From an uncultured Cyclobacteriaceae bacterium (GTDB lineage Bacteria; Bacteroidota; Bacteroidia; Cytophagales; Cyclobacteriaceae): a stretch of 64,000 nucleotides of DNA. Location: contig CAJQKV010000001.1 in NCBI GenBank assembly GCA_905479015.1, positions 1 to 64,000 of the forward strand, in the 5' to 3' direction. The translations under genes and the position numbers were made by a program. Positions 37,001 through 46,400 of the stretch are shown here, one piece after another (the stretch's first letter is position 1; the number at the start of each line of letters is the position of its first letter). Below the pieces are notes generated by a model, which did not search any database, was not told the origin of the DNA, and saw only the letters and a list, made by a program, of their open reading frames with translations.

Positions 37001-39146
37001 AAAAGGCATTTGTTTCGTAATTGTTGTAATGGCATTTTCTCACACCTCCTTGCTTGCACAGCAAATGGCTGTAGGATCTTGGGAGAGCCATTTTAGTTAT
37101 GCTGAAGGACGCCATCTTGCTGTAGGGAACGGCACTGTGTTCTGTGCTGCTGCTCATGGACTTTTTAGTGTTAAGGAAAATATTGTGGAAGTCATTGATA
37201 AAAATAGGGGACTTTCCGGCGTCAGTGTTTCAGCGCTAAATTTTTTCGAAGAAGCACAGTTATTAGTGATTGGTTATGAAGAGGGCATCATTGATCTGGT
37301 TTATACGGATCACATAGTTTCGATTCAAACGATAAGCAATATCGAAATGATTACTTTAAAAGCGATCAATGATTTTGTAAATCAGGGGAATCGTATTTAT
37401 TTGGCAACCGATATGGGCATCGCCTTACTTGATTTGACAACTGAGGAGATCAGCGATTTTTATAGTGAAATTGGGCCTAATGGAGCGGTGGTGTCTGTTC
37501 AGGATTTATTTTTGTATAATGATAGTTTGTTTGCGATTTCAAGTGAAGGCATCATGGCGGCGGATTTAAATGCAAATCTTTTTGATTTTAATAATTGGTT
37601 TTTTTACCCAGAAACATCGATTCTTAAACCCGCGAGTATATTTGAGCTTTCGGATGGTCTAGCGGTTTTGAATGAAGATTATTTGTTTATGAAATCTAAT
37701 GAGGTATGGGATACCTTGTTGGTCCTGCCAGAAGTAATGAATCAAGTGATTTCCACGAATCAAAACACCTATTTTTTATCAGATCAAGGGATTTATGAAA
37801 TGTTAGAGAGAGCCGTTGTGCCCTTAATACAAGATCGTTTCAGTTCGGGTCATGACCTCATAGTGAATGGAGAAGAATTTTGGATTGCTGATGGAGATTT
37901 GGGTTTGATCCATATCACTAAAGATATGGATCAACAGGTGAGACCCAATGGTCCTATGTACGATGACATATCAGGAATGGATATCATTGGAGACGATTTA
38001 TATGTCTTTCATGCCCCTGATCCAGATACATCATTGACTGAAACTATCGAGGGTTATTCCGTATTTAACGGAGATCAATGGGAAGTACACGAGATTGAGG
38101 GCTTAAATAATATTTCAGGGGCAGTACAGTTTAAAGGTCAGTTGTTTTTATCCTCTCATGGACAAGGCGTTTATGATTATGCGGGTGCAAAATTACTTAC
38201 CGATCCAGAATTAAAAAATGCTTCGATTACCGACATGTGGTCTACGGATGATTTTTTATGGTTTACTAATTATATGAGTCAGGCACCTTTAGGCAGCTTT
38301 GATGGAGAAAGCCTTTCTTTTTTATCTAGCGATCAATTGGGGACGACTACCCCGTTGTCCTTAAATGGTTCATCCGAAAATGTATTATGGATTAAAAATA
38401 GTTTCACTGAGGGTTATGGAGTTATAGCTTTTGATCCTTCAAAAAATTTAATTTGGGGGGTGGGGCCTTCATCGAATATTCCTTCAACTGCCGTCAATGA
38501 TATTGAAGTGAATCGAGATGATGAGCTTTGGATGGCAACGAAAGGGGGCCCGGCTTATTTTACAGATGCCTCTTTCATTTCCGAAGAAGCGCAAGCTTAT
38601 GTCCCTTATTTTGAGAATGAGGTCTTATTTGAAGATGAAAATGTTACTGCGGTGGCATTTGATGGTGGAGATCGATTGTGGTTGGGTAGCGAACGAGGTT
38701 TATGGGCCTTTAGCAAAACACTTCAGACGCAGATACATCATTTTACAAGTGAAAATTCATTTTTACCATCAAGTTCGATTTTGGAATTAGCTTATGATGG
38801 TCAATCAGGCGTTCTCTTCGTACTAACGGAAGAGGGCTTAGTCTCTTACCAAACCAACTCATCAGCACCTCTATCATCAAACAGTCAGGTTACCATCTAT
38901 CCCAATCCCATTACGGCTAGTTATGATGGAGATCTGATTATTTCTGGGATCGTCGGGGATGCCTTGATAAAGTTTGCCACGATTGAGGGTAAGATTTTAT
39001 ATGAGACCCAAGCCAATGGAAGTACGGCCTCTTGGGATTTGATAAAGTTTAATGGGGAGCGGTTATTAAATGGAATCTATTTGGTCTTTGTTACAGACTT
39101 AAATGGGTTGGAAAAATGGGTTGGAAAATTTGCTATTGTGAGATGA
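36993..39146 (+). CDS. porZ: Type IX secretion system protein PorZ
   Basis: Surface component of the type IX secretion system attachment complex. The preferred ATG at 36993 gives a signal peptide (residues 1-22, ending at LLAQQ) and a 717-residue protein. The mature N-terminus, GSWESHFSYAEGRHLAVGNG, is the PorZ beta-propeller start; further blades of the WLGSERGLW/DLWMATKGG type run to about residue 620. The last 85 residues are a T9SS sorting domain (VTIYPNPI and LNGIYLVFV). The frame continues 45 codons upstream into tdk, but that part lacks a signal sequence. It overlaps recO as ATGA. No other T9SS gene is in the window. Confidence 0.86.
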   Translation: MIRKGICFVIVVMAFSHTSLLAQQMAVGSWESHFSYAEGRHLAVGNGTVFCAAAHGLFSVKENIVEVIDKNRGLSGVSVSALNFFEEAQLLVIGYEEGIIDLVYTDHIVSIQTISNIEMITLKAINDFVNQGNRIYLATDMGIALLDLTTEEISDFYSEIGPNGAVVSVQDLFLYNDSLFAISSEGIMAADLNANLFDFNNWFFYPETSILKPASIFELSDGLAVLNEDYLFMKSNEVWDTLLVLPEVMNQVISTNQNTYFLSDQGIYEMLERAVVPLIQDRFSSGHDLIVNGEEFWIADGDLGLIHITKDMDQQVRPNGPMYDDISGMDIIGDDLYVFHAPDPDTSLTETIEGYSVFNGDQWEVHEIEGLNNISGAVQFKGQLFLSSHGQGVYDYAGAKLLTDPELKNASITDMWSTDDFLWFTNYMSQAPLGSFDGESLSFLSSDQLGTTTPLSLNGSSENVLWIKNSFTEGYGVIAFDPSKNLIWGVGPSSNIPSTAVNDIEVNRDDELWMATKGGPAYFTDASFISEEAQAYVPYFENEVLFEDENVTAVAFDGGDRLWLGSERGLWAFSKTLQTQIHHFTSENSFLPSSSILELAYDGQSGVLFVLTEEGLVSYQTNSSAPLSSNSQVTIYPNPITASYDGDLIISGIVGDALIKFATIEGKILYETQANGSTASWDLIKFNGERLLNGIYLVFVTDLNGLEKWVGKFAIVR

Positions 39147-39817
39147 TCATCAAAACAGAGGGTATCGTGATCAATTATATTAAATACAAGGAGTCATCTA
39201 TTATCATCAAAATATTGACCCAGGAGTATGGATTTCAATCTTTCATACTTAATGGAGTCCGAAGTGTAAGATCAAAAAAGAGCATAGGTTTTTTTCAGTC
39301 CTTAAATGTACTTGAGTTAGTGGCTTATAAATCTCCTAAAGCAGACCTTTATCGGCTCAATGAGTTTAAAATTCTTCATCTGACGCCCTCTTTTCAGATT
39401 AATTTAAAAAAAAGTGCCATGGTGATGTTTTGTACCGAACTTCTGAGCAAAACCTTATTTCATGAACGAAGTGAGAATCGGGACCTGTATCAGTTCTTAA
39501 AGAATGAAATTATTATTTTTGATGGATTAAAAGAAGACTTTGAGTCTTTTCACGTTTATTTCTCAATAAAATATGCCAGATATTTAGGGTTTTTTATTCA
39601 GTCAGTTGAGCGTTTACTCCCCTTTAAGGAGAATTTAAGTTCACCACTTTATATATATTTGAATAATATTATCCGATCGGAACGCTACACCAGTGAGCCG
39701 ACTACGGGAATGTTAAGAAGTACGGCATTAAAACACATTATTAATTACTATAGCCTTCATGTGGAAAATTTTGGCGAGATTAAGTCATTGAAGGTTTTAT
39801 CTCAAGTTTTCAAGTGA
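39143..39817 (+). CDS. recO: DNA repair protein RecO
   Basis: Recombination mediator that loads RecA with RecR. From the ATG at 39143 it has 224 residues: an N-terminal OB fold (TEGIVINYIKYKESSIIIKILTQ, split here by a kinked strand) and a helical C-terminal domain. The zinc-binding cysteines of some RecO proteins are absent, as is usual in this phylum. The start codon overlaps the porZ stop as ATGA, so translation of a secretion gene and a repair gene is coupled. Confidence 0.88.
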   Translation: MIIKTEGIVINYIKYKESSIIIKILTQEYGFQSFILNGVRSVRSKKSIGFFQSLNVLELVAYKSPKADLYRLNEFKILHLTPSFQINLKKSAMVMFCTELLSKTLFHERSENRDLYQFLKNEIIIFDGLKEDFESFHVYFSIKYARYLGFFIQSVERLLPFKENLSSPLYIYLNNIIRSERYTSEPTTGMLRSTALKHIINYYSLHVENFGEIKSLKVLSQVFK

Positions 39818-39853
39818 AAGGCCCAATCCAATGGTTAAAATAACAGCAATTAA

Positions 39854-41035
39854 TTGACTATTAGACGGGTAAGATATATCATTTTTTTACGTGATGTTTT
39901 AATACTATCGGTATCAGCATTTGGGGGACCTCAAGCTCATATTGCTATGTTTTTGGATATGCTGGTTAAAAAGCGGGCTTATTTATCAGAAACGGATTTG
40001 ATTGAGCTTTTTGCCTTGTGTCAAATTTTACCTGGTCCTACTTCTACACAAACAATAACGGCGTTGGGTTACAAAATAGGTGGATCTAAATTGGCTTATT
40101 TAACACTTTTAGTTTGGGTATTGCCTGCGGTGTTATTGATGACGGCTGCGGCGCTTACCGTTGATATTTTTAATGATCAAAATATATCTTTAGAATTTTT
40201 GAGATATGTTCAACCGATGGCGGTGGGCATTGTAGCCTATTCGGCATATCGGATTTCAAGTAGTGTGGTTTCGAGTAAGGAAGGTTACCTCTTGATGGCT
40301 TTTGCTGCAGTTTGTTCCTTTTATTTACGTTCGCCTTATGCTTTTCCTGTTTTATTATTATTAGGAGGTTGTGTAACTGCTTTTAAATACAAACAGCAAC
40401 CCGAGTCTGAAAAATTACCATTGAATATTAATTGGACCCACTTTATAGCTTGGGCCGCCGTCTTATCAATAGCGGGAATATTGGGTACATTTTTTAATTT
40501 TCTACCCGTTAAAATTTTCGAGAACTTTTATCGTAATGGGTCTTTAATTTTTGGTGGAGGCCAAGTCCTTATTCCTTTACTTTTTACAGAATTGGTGGAA
40601 TTTAAAGCCTTACTTACCTCCGAAGAGTTTATTTCGGGTTATGCCCTTGTTCAAGCAGTGCCAGGACCTACATTTTCTTTTGCAGCTTATTTGGGTGCCC
40701 TGATTATGTCTGATTGGGGTACGGGAGGGCAAATTCTAGGAGGCCTACTTGCAGCAGCAGGCATTTTTTTGCCGGGTACTTTTCTGATTTTCTTTGTTTC
40801 AAAGTTTTGGGAAGATGTCAAAAGATATCGAATGATTAAAGCTTCTTTGGAGGGAATTAATGCAGTCAGTTCAGGTTTGGTAATCGCGGCGACCCTCTAC
40901 TTGTTAGAACCCATTCCTGTTTCAGGAATAAATTATGGGTTAATTTTAGGCACGTTTGGGATCTTATTCTTTACTAAAATCCCAGCGCCCTTTGTGATTT
41001 TAGCCGGGTTAATCATGGGATTTGTCAACAGCTAA
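39854..41035 (+). CDS. Chromate transporter family protein (ChrA-like)
   Basis: Long-chain CHR-family membrane protein of about 393 residues with two homologous halves. The first begins SAFGGPQAHIAMF (about residue 21) with PGPTSTQ; the second begins LIFGGGQVLIPLL (about residue 229) with AVPGPTFSF. Family members export chromate, but many have untested substrates. The only start codon before the first helix is TTG at 39854; the frame is closed just upstream by a stop and the first internal ATG would delete the first motif. Confidence 0.84.
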   Translation: MTIRRVRYIIFLRDVLILSVSAFGGPQAHIAMFLDMLVKKRAYLSETDLIELFALCQILPGPTSTQTITALGYKIGGSKLAYLTLLVWVLPAVLLMTAAALTVDIFNDQNISLEFLRYVQPMAVGIVAYSAYRISSSVVSSKEGYLLMAFAAVCSFYLRSPYAFPVLLLLGGCVTAFKYKQQPESEKLPLNINWTHFIAWAAVLSIAGILGTFFNFLPVKIFENFYRNGSLIFGGGQVLIPLLFTELVEFKALLTSEEFISGYALVQAVPGPTFSFAAYLGALIMSDWGTGGQILGGLLAAAGIFLPGTFLIFFVSKFWEDVKRYRMIKASLEGINAVSSGLVIAATLYLLEPIPVSGINYGLILGTFGILFFTKIPAPFVILAGLIMGFVNS

Positions 41036-41065
41036 AGATTAAAGGGCGTTGATGAGCTATCCGTA

Positions 41066-41983
41066 TTAATCTTCTATTTTTTCAAAATCAAATTCTTCCA
41101 AAAATTTTTGTGCTTGTTCAACATTTTGAAAGTTGAACATTTTGGTATCTCCTTTATTGCTAAAGATCTCAATTTTAACTGCTTCTACTTCTTTATTATT
41201 GGCCAGTGGGTTGGCTATCAATCGGCTCGTTTCAGACGCATTTTCTTTGACCTTAAAGGTTAGGGCAATTGTTTTTCTTTTAACCCTTCCACAATAAGAG
41301 CAATTGTATTCCTGATTGACGCTTCCATCCCAAAATTCAGTAGCTTCTTCGGCTACTTCTTCTTTGATGAGACGCAGCGTTTGAAAGCCGCAATTATCAC
41401 ATTCATGCGCATTCAAATGTCCTTTGTACTTTTCAATATGGGTATCGCCTGACGCTTCATCAATCCAAACATCGTAATCCACGGAAAAAACATTTTCCTC
41501 AGCCTGCATGCCTTCATCGAGATATACATCTTCTTCCTCCTCACTGAGTAACTTCATTTTATTACCTGTTTTTGGATTTATACGTGGTGTATATCTTAAT
41601 TTATCAAGTCTCGCCCTAATTCTCCCCGGATAATAGTAGGTAAATATAAGATGAGCGATGTACCCATATAAGGTTCCAAAACAAACACCCATAAAGGCTC
41701 TAATGATAAACCAAGGGAAGGGCGTTCTAGTGACAATTTCTTCTTGTTGAATGTTAACCAAACAAAAAATGGCTACAGCGATCATGAATTGGGAAAAGCG
41801 AAGCACTTTTATTTCAGAAGTACTAGCAAGATCAAATTTTGCCTTCATGGATTTTTTAGAATTGTATCGGATCCAATAGATGACTACAGAGAAAACCGAA
41901 ATAACCAGAAGGGCTACAATCAGCACTTGCATGATTTCTGCCCAAAGGGCTAAAAAGTTTAGTTCACTATCTTGTATGTTCAT
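41066..41983 (-). CDS. Hypothetical membrane protein with zinc ribbon
   Basis: 305-residue protein that I cannot assign to a known family. Three hydrophobic segments (about residues 14-35, 55-72 and 85-110) are followed by a cytoplasmic tail of about 190 residues. The tail contains CDNCG (about residues 196-200) and CSYCG (about residues 229-233), four cysteines spaced as in a zinc ribbon, plus an acidic stretch (SEEEEDVYLDEGMQ). The C-terminus is helical and acidic. A role in metal binding or nucleic-acid contact is possible but unproven. Its 3' end faces the transporter gene across 30 bases. Confidence 0.72.
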   Translation of the reverse strand: MNIQDSELNFLALWAEIMQVLIVALLVISVFSVVIYWIRYNSKKSMKAKFDLASTSEIKVLRFSQFMIAVAIFCLVNIQQEEIVTRTPFPWFIIRAFMGVCFGTLYGYIAHLIFTYYYPGRIRARLDKLRYTPRINPKTGNKMKLLSEEEEDVYLDEGMQAEENVFSVDYDVWIDEASGDTHIEKYKGHLNAHECDNCGFQTLRLIKEEVAEEATEFWDGSVNQEYNCSYCGRVKRKTIALTFKVKENASETSRLIANPLANNKEVEAVKIEIFSNKGDTKMFNFQNVEQAQKFLEEFDFEKIED

Positions 41984-42167
41984 TGTTTTATTTTTAGAAT
42001 GAGGTAAAACTAATATAAATTCATTGAAAAACAGATTTGAAGTTTAAAGAAATGCTGATTTTAACTTGAAATGAACCCAAACAGATCTTTCTAAAGGAGT
42101 GAACAACCTTATAACATGGATGGGTGGGGTATTAAATTGCTTTTAGGGCAAAAATCACAGATTGTAT

Positions 42168-43790
42168 TCAATAGGCAATAAGTCGATCAGCTTGATCAAA
42201 TAAGGCCTTAGCTTGCATGAAAATTTCATCTCCATTGTTATAAACAGGATAAAAACCTTCACTTTTCCAAATTCGACGTCCAATGTAAGCCTTTATTAAA
42301 AGTTGCATTCGTTCTTTTGAAAGTTCAAATTGAGAGGGATTAAAGGCGACACCATTTTTATCGGCTTGCAATTGGATTTCTCTCAACTGCTGTGTGCTTA
42401 TTTGATAATCAGAGATAAACGTTTGTAATCCCAATTCTTTTAAATATTTTTCATTTGCTGTAGCATAGGACAAGGCATATTCGGCGAGGGTGTTTGACGT
42501 AAATAATGCATTCAAATAGGCACTATTTTGGCTGGTATCGTAGGCCACAAAATAATCTGGGACGATGCCCCCGCCTCCATAAACCGTTCTACCGTTTTCG
42601 GTTTGATAAATCAAGGTATCGTTGATTTGCATACTGTCCTTCACGAACATCTCACCGCTGGCAAACCGTTCATAATATTCTTCTCGGTATTCAGTTAGTG
42701 TATTTTCATAAGGCTTTTGAATGCACCGACCGCTCGGTGTATAGTACCTCGAGATGGTTAACCTTAATTGACTACCATCTCCAAGATCAATAGGCATTTG
42801 AACCAGCCCTTTACCAAAAGTTCGACGCCCTACAATGAGGGCCCGGTCGTGGTCCTGTAATGCACCAGCAACAATTTCTGAGGCGGATGCGGAGCCTTCA
42901 TCAACTAGCACAATTAATGCACCTTTTTTAAAGGTTCCACGAGGGGTCGATCGGTGGACATTATTAAACCGATCTTGTTTCCCTTTGGTATAAACGATCA
43001 TTTTATTTTCTTCTAGAAATTCATCTACCATTGAGATTGCTCGGTCCATGTAGCCTCCCGGATTGCCTGTAAGATCTAAGATAAGTTTGGACATATTCAT
43101 TTGGTTCAAGGCCTCAAGGGCTACTTTGAATTCTTTAAAGGTGGTCGCTGAAAATCTACTTATTTTAATATAACCTATCTCATCATCCACCATATAATGA
43201 GCATCTACTGAATATTGTGGAATAACGTCTCTTTCAATATTAAATTTGAGCAGTTCTTTTTGTCCATGGCGTTGAATATAAACAGCTACGCTAGATCCTT
43301 TGGGGCCCCTTAGTCTTTTGACCACATCACTATTTTTCATTCCAACGCCAGCAACAATATCTTCATTTACACGGATAATTTTATCACCGGATTTTATCCC
43401 TAATTTTTCTGAGGGGCCACCACTTAGCGGAGATATTACGTTTATGGTATCATGAAAAATATTAAATTCAATACCTATGCCGTCAAAATTACCTTGGAGT
43501 TGCGCGTTCATATAAGCACTATTCTCCGCATTGATATAAGATGAATGAGGATCTAATTTGGCAAGCATCTCCTCAATGACTGTTTCTACCATTTCATCTT
43601 CCGACACTTCATCTACATAGTCCTCTTCAATATAAGATATAATTTTTTTTAATTTATTGAAATTTTTATTGAAAAATGTTTTTTCAGCGTCTAGTTCAGT
43701 TATTTGGGTACCAATAAGCACACCTAGGCAAATCGATAGACTTATGTAAAGGAGTAATTTGTTGGTTTGACTAGCTCGCGAATTTTGCAT
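42168..43790 (-). CDS. S41 family C-terminal processing protease (CtpA-like)
   Basis: Periplasmic serine/lysine protease. From the ATG at 43790: a membrane anchor (about residues 10-30), a helical N-terminal domain (DEMVETVIEEMLAKLDPHSSYI), a PDZ domain (about residues 105-185, with KSGDKIIRVN) and the S41 catalytic core with GSASASE (catalytic Ser near residue 302) and FGKG (Lys near residue 327). About 540 residues. The frame extends 42 codons upstream, but those residues look like translated promoter DNA. Substrates may include other periplasmic proteins carrying degradation tags. Confidence 0.92.
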   Translation of the reverse strand: MQNSRASQTNKLLLYISLSICLGVLIGTQITELDAEKTFFNKNFNKLKKIISYIEEDYVDEVSEDEMVETVIEEMLAKLDPHSSYINAENSAYMNAQLQGNFDGIGIEFNIFHDTINVISPLSGGPSEKLGIKSGDKIIRVNEDIVAGVGMKNSDVVKRLRGPKGSSVAVYIQRHGQKELLKFNIERDVIPQYSVDAHYMVDDEIGYIKISRFSATTFKEFKVALEALNQMNMSKLILDLTGNPGGYMDRAISMVDEFLEENKMIVYTKGKQDRFNNVHRSTPRGTFKKGALIVLVDEGSASASEIVAGALQDHDRALIVGRRTFGKGLVQMPIDLGDGSQLRLTISRYYTPSGRCIQKPYENTLTEYREEYYERFASGEMFVKDSMQINDTLIYQTENGRTVYGGGGIVPDYFVAYDTSQNSAYLNALFTSNTLAEYALSYATANEKYLKELGLQTFISDYQISTQQLREIQLQADKNGVAFNPSQFELSKERMQLLIKAYIGRRIWKSEGFYPVYNNGDEIFMQAKALFDQADRLIAY

Positions 43791-43869
43791 AATATACTCT
43801 TCATTTAAAAAATGTAAAGATCGGTCAAAATAAAATATTAGAGGCAGGCTTTTGAAATTTGATTTTTTT

Positions 43870-43903
43870 TTTGGTGTGGATGATTTTCGAATTTTTATAT
43901 TTG
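43870..43903 (+). promoter_or_regulatory. Candidate promoter of the hemerythrin-like gene
   Basis: TTTG (43870-43873) and TATATTTG (43896-43903, exact TAnnTTTG) are spaced 22 bases apart. The start of transcription would fall about three bases before the ATG at 43911, giving a nearly leaderless message, or a short leader if translation starts at the second ATG (43917). Confidence 0.5.
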
Positions 43904-43910
43904 TAGTACC

Positions 43911-44639
43911 ATGCAAATGATAGACAAAACGATTTCAATGCTTCTTGCAGAAAACCCTACTCATGGGAGGGTTTTGCACAGTTTAGGTGTCGATTTCGAA
44001 GTACATTATGATCGATCTTTAGCGGAGGTTTGTAAAGCATTCAAATGGAACCAAAAAGCGATTGTAAAAGCTTTTGAATTAGAAGAGCTCAATACAAAAT
44101 CAACTTATGAAGATCTCAAAAAACGTTCTTTAGGGGAGCTCATTAACTATTTAAAACAATCACATGTTACTTTCATCAAGGAATGTTTACCCTATATTGG
44201 TGCTTTAATTGATAAGTTAAAAGGTCCAGCACCGCTGATTAGAGATCTTAAATTAGTATTTCCACTCTTTTTTGAAGATTTCGTTACCCATATCCATGAG
44301 GAGGAAGATGGATTATTTGATTACATTAAGACTTTAGTGGGGATAAAACAAGGTAAAGTGATCAATCCCTTAAAAAAATTATATCGGCTGAGGGAGATTA
44401 ATTTAGCAACCATAGCTTTAGATCATAAAGATGAAGATGAAATGAAAAGTATGAGGGCGTTGGTAGCGGAACTCCCGGAGACAGCATTCATCATGGGTCT
44501 TGTTAAGAAAGAATTTCAGGTATTTGATCAGCTTTTACAGTTTCATGCCGAAATAGAGGATCAACTTCTGTTTCCAAAGGCGATCGCAATGGAAAAACAA
44601 ATTTGGGCTGAGATTAAGCAGCACACAGCCGATAACTAA
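43911..44639 (+). CDS. Hemerythrin HHE domain protein with ScdA-like N-terminus
   Basis: 242-residue protein resembling RIC/YtfE/ScdA iron-centre repair proteins. Residues 1-60 are the ScdA_N/DUF542 domain (TISMLLAENPTHGRVLHSLGVDF), but the usual double cysteine after GVDF is replaced by Glu-Val. Residues 90-235 are a hemerythrin-like domain with ligands in HVTFIKE, HIHEEEDGLF, DHKDEDE and FHAEIEDQLLF. It should bind a di-iron centre and may respond to nitric oxide or oxidative damage. It overlaps ruvX by one base and is the first gene of a four-gene + strand run. Confidence 0.83.
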   Translation: MQMIDKTISMLLAENPTHGRVLHSLGVDFEVHYDRSLAEVCKAFKWNQKAIVKAFELEELNTKSTYEDLKKRSLGELINYLKQSHVTFIKECLPYIGALIDKLKGPAPLIRDLKLVFPLFFEDFVTHIHEEEDGLFDYIKTLVGIKQGKVINPLKKLYRLREINLATIALDHKDEDEMKSMRALVAELPETAFIMGLVKKEFQVFDQLLQFHAEIEDQLLFPKAIAMEKQIWAEIKQHTADN

Positions 44640-45052
44640 TGGGACGCATTTTAGCAATAGATTATGGTTCGAAGCGAAGTGGTATAGCCACTACGGACCC
44701 TTTGGGGATCATAGCTACACCACTCGATGCGTTATTAACCCATCACATTTTCGATTTTTTAACCCAATATTTTGAAAAAGAAGAGGTAGAAAAGGTGGTA
44801 GTTGGTTGGCCCAAGCAAAGAGATGGATCTGACACCAATAATACGCCACTTGTGAGGGCTTTTTTGAATAGATTTAAGAAATTATTTCCTGAGATGCCCT
44901 TGGCTTTACAGGACGAGTGGAATACTTCAAACTTGGCCATGACGGCGCTCATTGAGAGCGGTGTTAAGAAAAAAGGGAGACGAGATAAGCTTGCCATCGA
45001 TCAAGTCAGTGCCGTATTAATTTTACAATCCTATATGGAATCCAAAACATGA
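44639..45052 (+). CDS. ruvX: RuvX/YqgF Holliday-junction resolvase-like nuclease
   Basis: RNase H-fold nuclease of the YqgF family, linked to processing of 16S rRNA precursor and to Holliday junctions. The first catalytic Asp is in AIDYGSKRSGIA (residues 5-16), the VVGWPKQRDGS segment is near residue 57, the second acid in LQDEWNTS (about residue 98), and the last in RRDKLAIDQVSAVLIL (about residues 115-130). 137 residues, full length. The ATG overlaps the stop of the hemerythrin gene by one base (TAATG). Confidence 0.92.
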   Translation: MGRILAIDYGSKRSGIATTDPLGIIATPLDALLTHHIFDFLTQYFEKEEVEKVVVGWPKQRDGSDTNNTPLVRAFLNRFKKLFPEMPLALQDEWNTSNLAMTALIESGVKKKGRRDKLAIDQVSAVLILQSYMESKT

Positions 45053-45612
45053 TATATCCTATTACGCTTTATGGCGATCCTATTCTAAAAAAACCTGCAA
45101 ATGAGGTTGCTTCAGATCAAGAGGACGTGTCAGTACTTGTTGCAGATATGTTTGAAACCATGTCTCATGCCAGTGGGGTAGGGTTGGCAGCCCCTCAAAT
45201 TGGGAAGCCTTTGAGACTATTTGTGATGGACAGTACTCCGATGAAGGCGTCAGAAGAGCCCAGTGAGCCGGGATTGAGGCAAGTGTTTATTAATCCGGAA
45301 ATCATTGAGGAGTATGGCGAAAAATGGCCATTTGAGGAAGGCTGTTTGAGTATTCCGGGTATCAGGGAAGATGTTCTGCGCGCGCCCCATGTAAAAATTA
45401 CTTTTTTTGATGAGCACTGGAAACAACATACCCGTGAATTTGATGGAGTAGATGCTCGTATTATTCAGCATGAGTACGATCATATCGAGGGCATACTATT
45501 TACAGATCATATCTCAGCTTTTAAGAGAAGGTTACTTAAAGGTAAATTGACAAACATCAGTAAGGGAAAAGTAGATGCAGAATACAGGGTCAAAGTACCT
45601 CATCGAAAATGA
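45049..45612 (+). CDS. def: Peptide deformylase
   Basis: Removes the formyl group from nascent proteins. All three motifs are present: GVGLAAPQIG (residues 43-52), EGCLSIPG with Cys99 and QHEYDHIEG with His141, Glu142 and His145. 187 residues. Overlaps ruvX by four bases and the amidase gene by four. Confidence 0.96.
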   Translation: MIYPITLYGDPILKKPANEVASDQEDVSVLVADMFETMSHASGVGLAAPQIGKPLRLFVMDSTPMKASEEPSEPGLRQVFINPEIIEEYGEKWPFEEGCLSIPGIREDVLRAPHVKITFFDEHWKQHTREFDGVDARIIQHEYDHIEGILFTDHISAFKRRLLKGKLTNISKGKVDAEYRVKVPHRK

Positions 45613-46400
45613 CAGATTTAAAAATAAGCCTGATTCAATCTGATTTATATTGGGAAAACATTGAGGCCAACCTGGCTCATTTTGAAGAAAAAATATGGGC
45701 TATTTCGGAGGAAACAGATCTGATTATTTTACCTGAAATGTTTTCTACAGGGTTTACAATGAATGCAAAGCAGTTATCAGAGCCTCCACATTTCAAAACT
45801 TTTCGATGGATGGTGCAAATGGCGGATCAAAAGAAGGCGGTCATCATGGGGTCTTACATAGTTAAAGAAAAGAATAATTATTTTAATCGCTTATATGCTG
45901 TGTATCCAGAGGGTAAGTACGGCAAGTATGATAAAAAGCATTTATTTACTTTGGGAAGGGAGCAAGACTTTTTTGAGCCAGGAGTGGAGAAGTCTATAAT
46001 CACCATAAAGGGCTGGAAGATCTGTCCGCTGATCTGTTATGATCTCAGGTTTCCGGCTTGGTCTAGATTGAAATATCAGGGCCCAGATTTATATGAATAT
46101 GATTTGTTAATTTATGTGGCCAGCTGGCCAAAAATGAGAATCAATGCTTGGGATACTTTGTTGAGTGCACGGGCGATAGAGAATCAAAGTTATTGCGTCG
46201 GGGTCAATCGGACGGGCATAGATGGCAACGGATTGGAGTATCATGGGCATTCTGGAGTCTATGATTTCTTAGGAGATCGACAGGCAGATCTCGGAACATC
46301 AGTTACCACTTCGACTACTGTATTGAGTAAGGAGGGCTTGGATCTTTTTAGGAGTACGTTTCCCTTTCAAAAAGAGGCTGATTCCTTTAATTTTCTTTAA
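45609..46400 (+). CDS. Nitrilase-family amidohydrolase (omega-amidase-like)
   Basis: 263-residue carbon-nitrogen hydrolase. The catalytic triad can be placed as Glu43 (ILPEMFSTGF), Lys110 (DKKHLF) and Cys143 (LICYDLRFP). The size and motifs match the YafV/omega-amidase group that hydrolyses 2-oxoglutaramate and 2-oxosuccinamate, a repair function linked to transamination. The gene ends in a 14-base overlap with an opposing gene. Substrate assignment is by family only. Confidence 0.88.
   Translation: MTDLKISLIQSDLYWENIEANLAHFEEKIWAISEETDLIILPEMFSTGFTMNAKQLSEPPHFKTFRWMVQMADQKKAVIMGSYIVKEKNNYFNRLYAVYPEGKYGKYDKKHLFTLGREQDFFEPGVEKSIITIKGWKICPLICYDLRFPAWSRLKYQGPDLYEYDLLIYVASWPKMRINAWDTLLSARAIENQSYCVGVNRTGIDGNGLEYHGHSGVYDFLGDRQADLGTSVTTSTTVLSKEGLDLFRSTFPFQKEADSFNFL

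Noticed and set aside
43791-43916. 42-codon N-terminal extension of the CtpA-like protease
   Set aside because: It would cover the divergent promoter region and reads as basic, low-quality sequence before the true membrane anchor.
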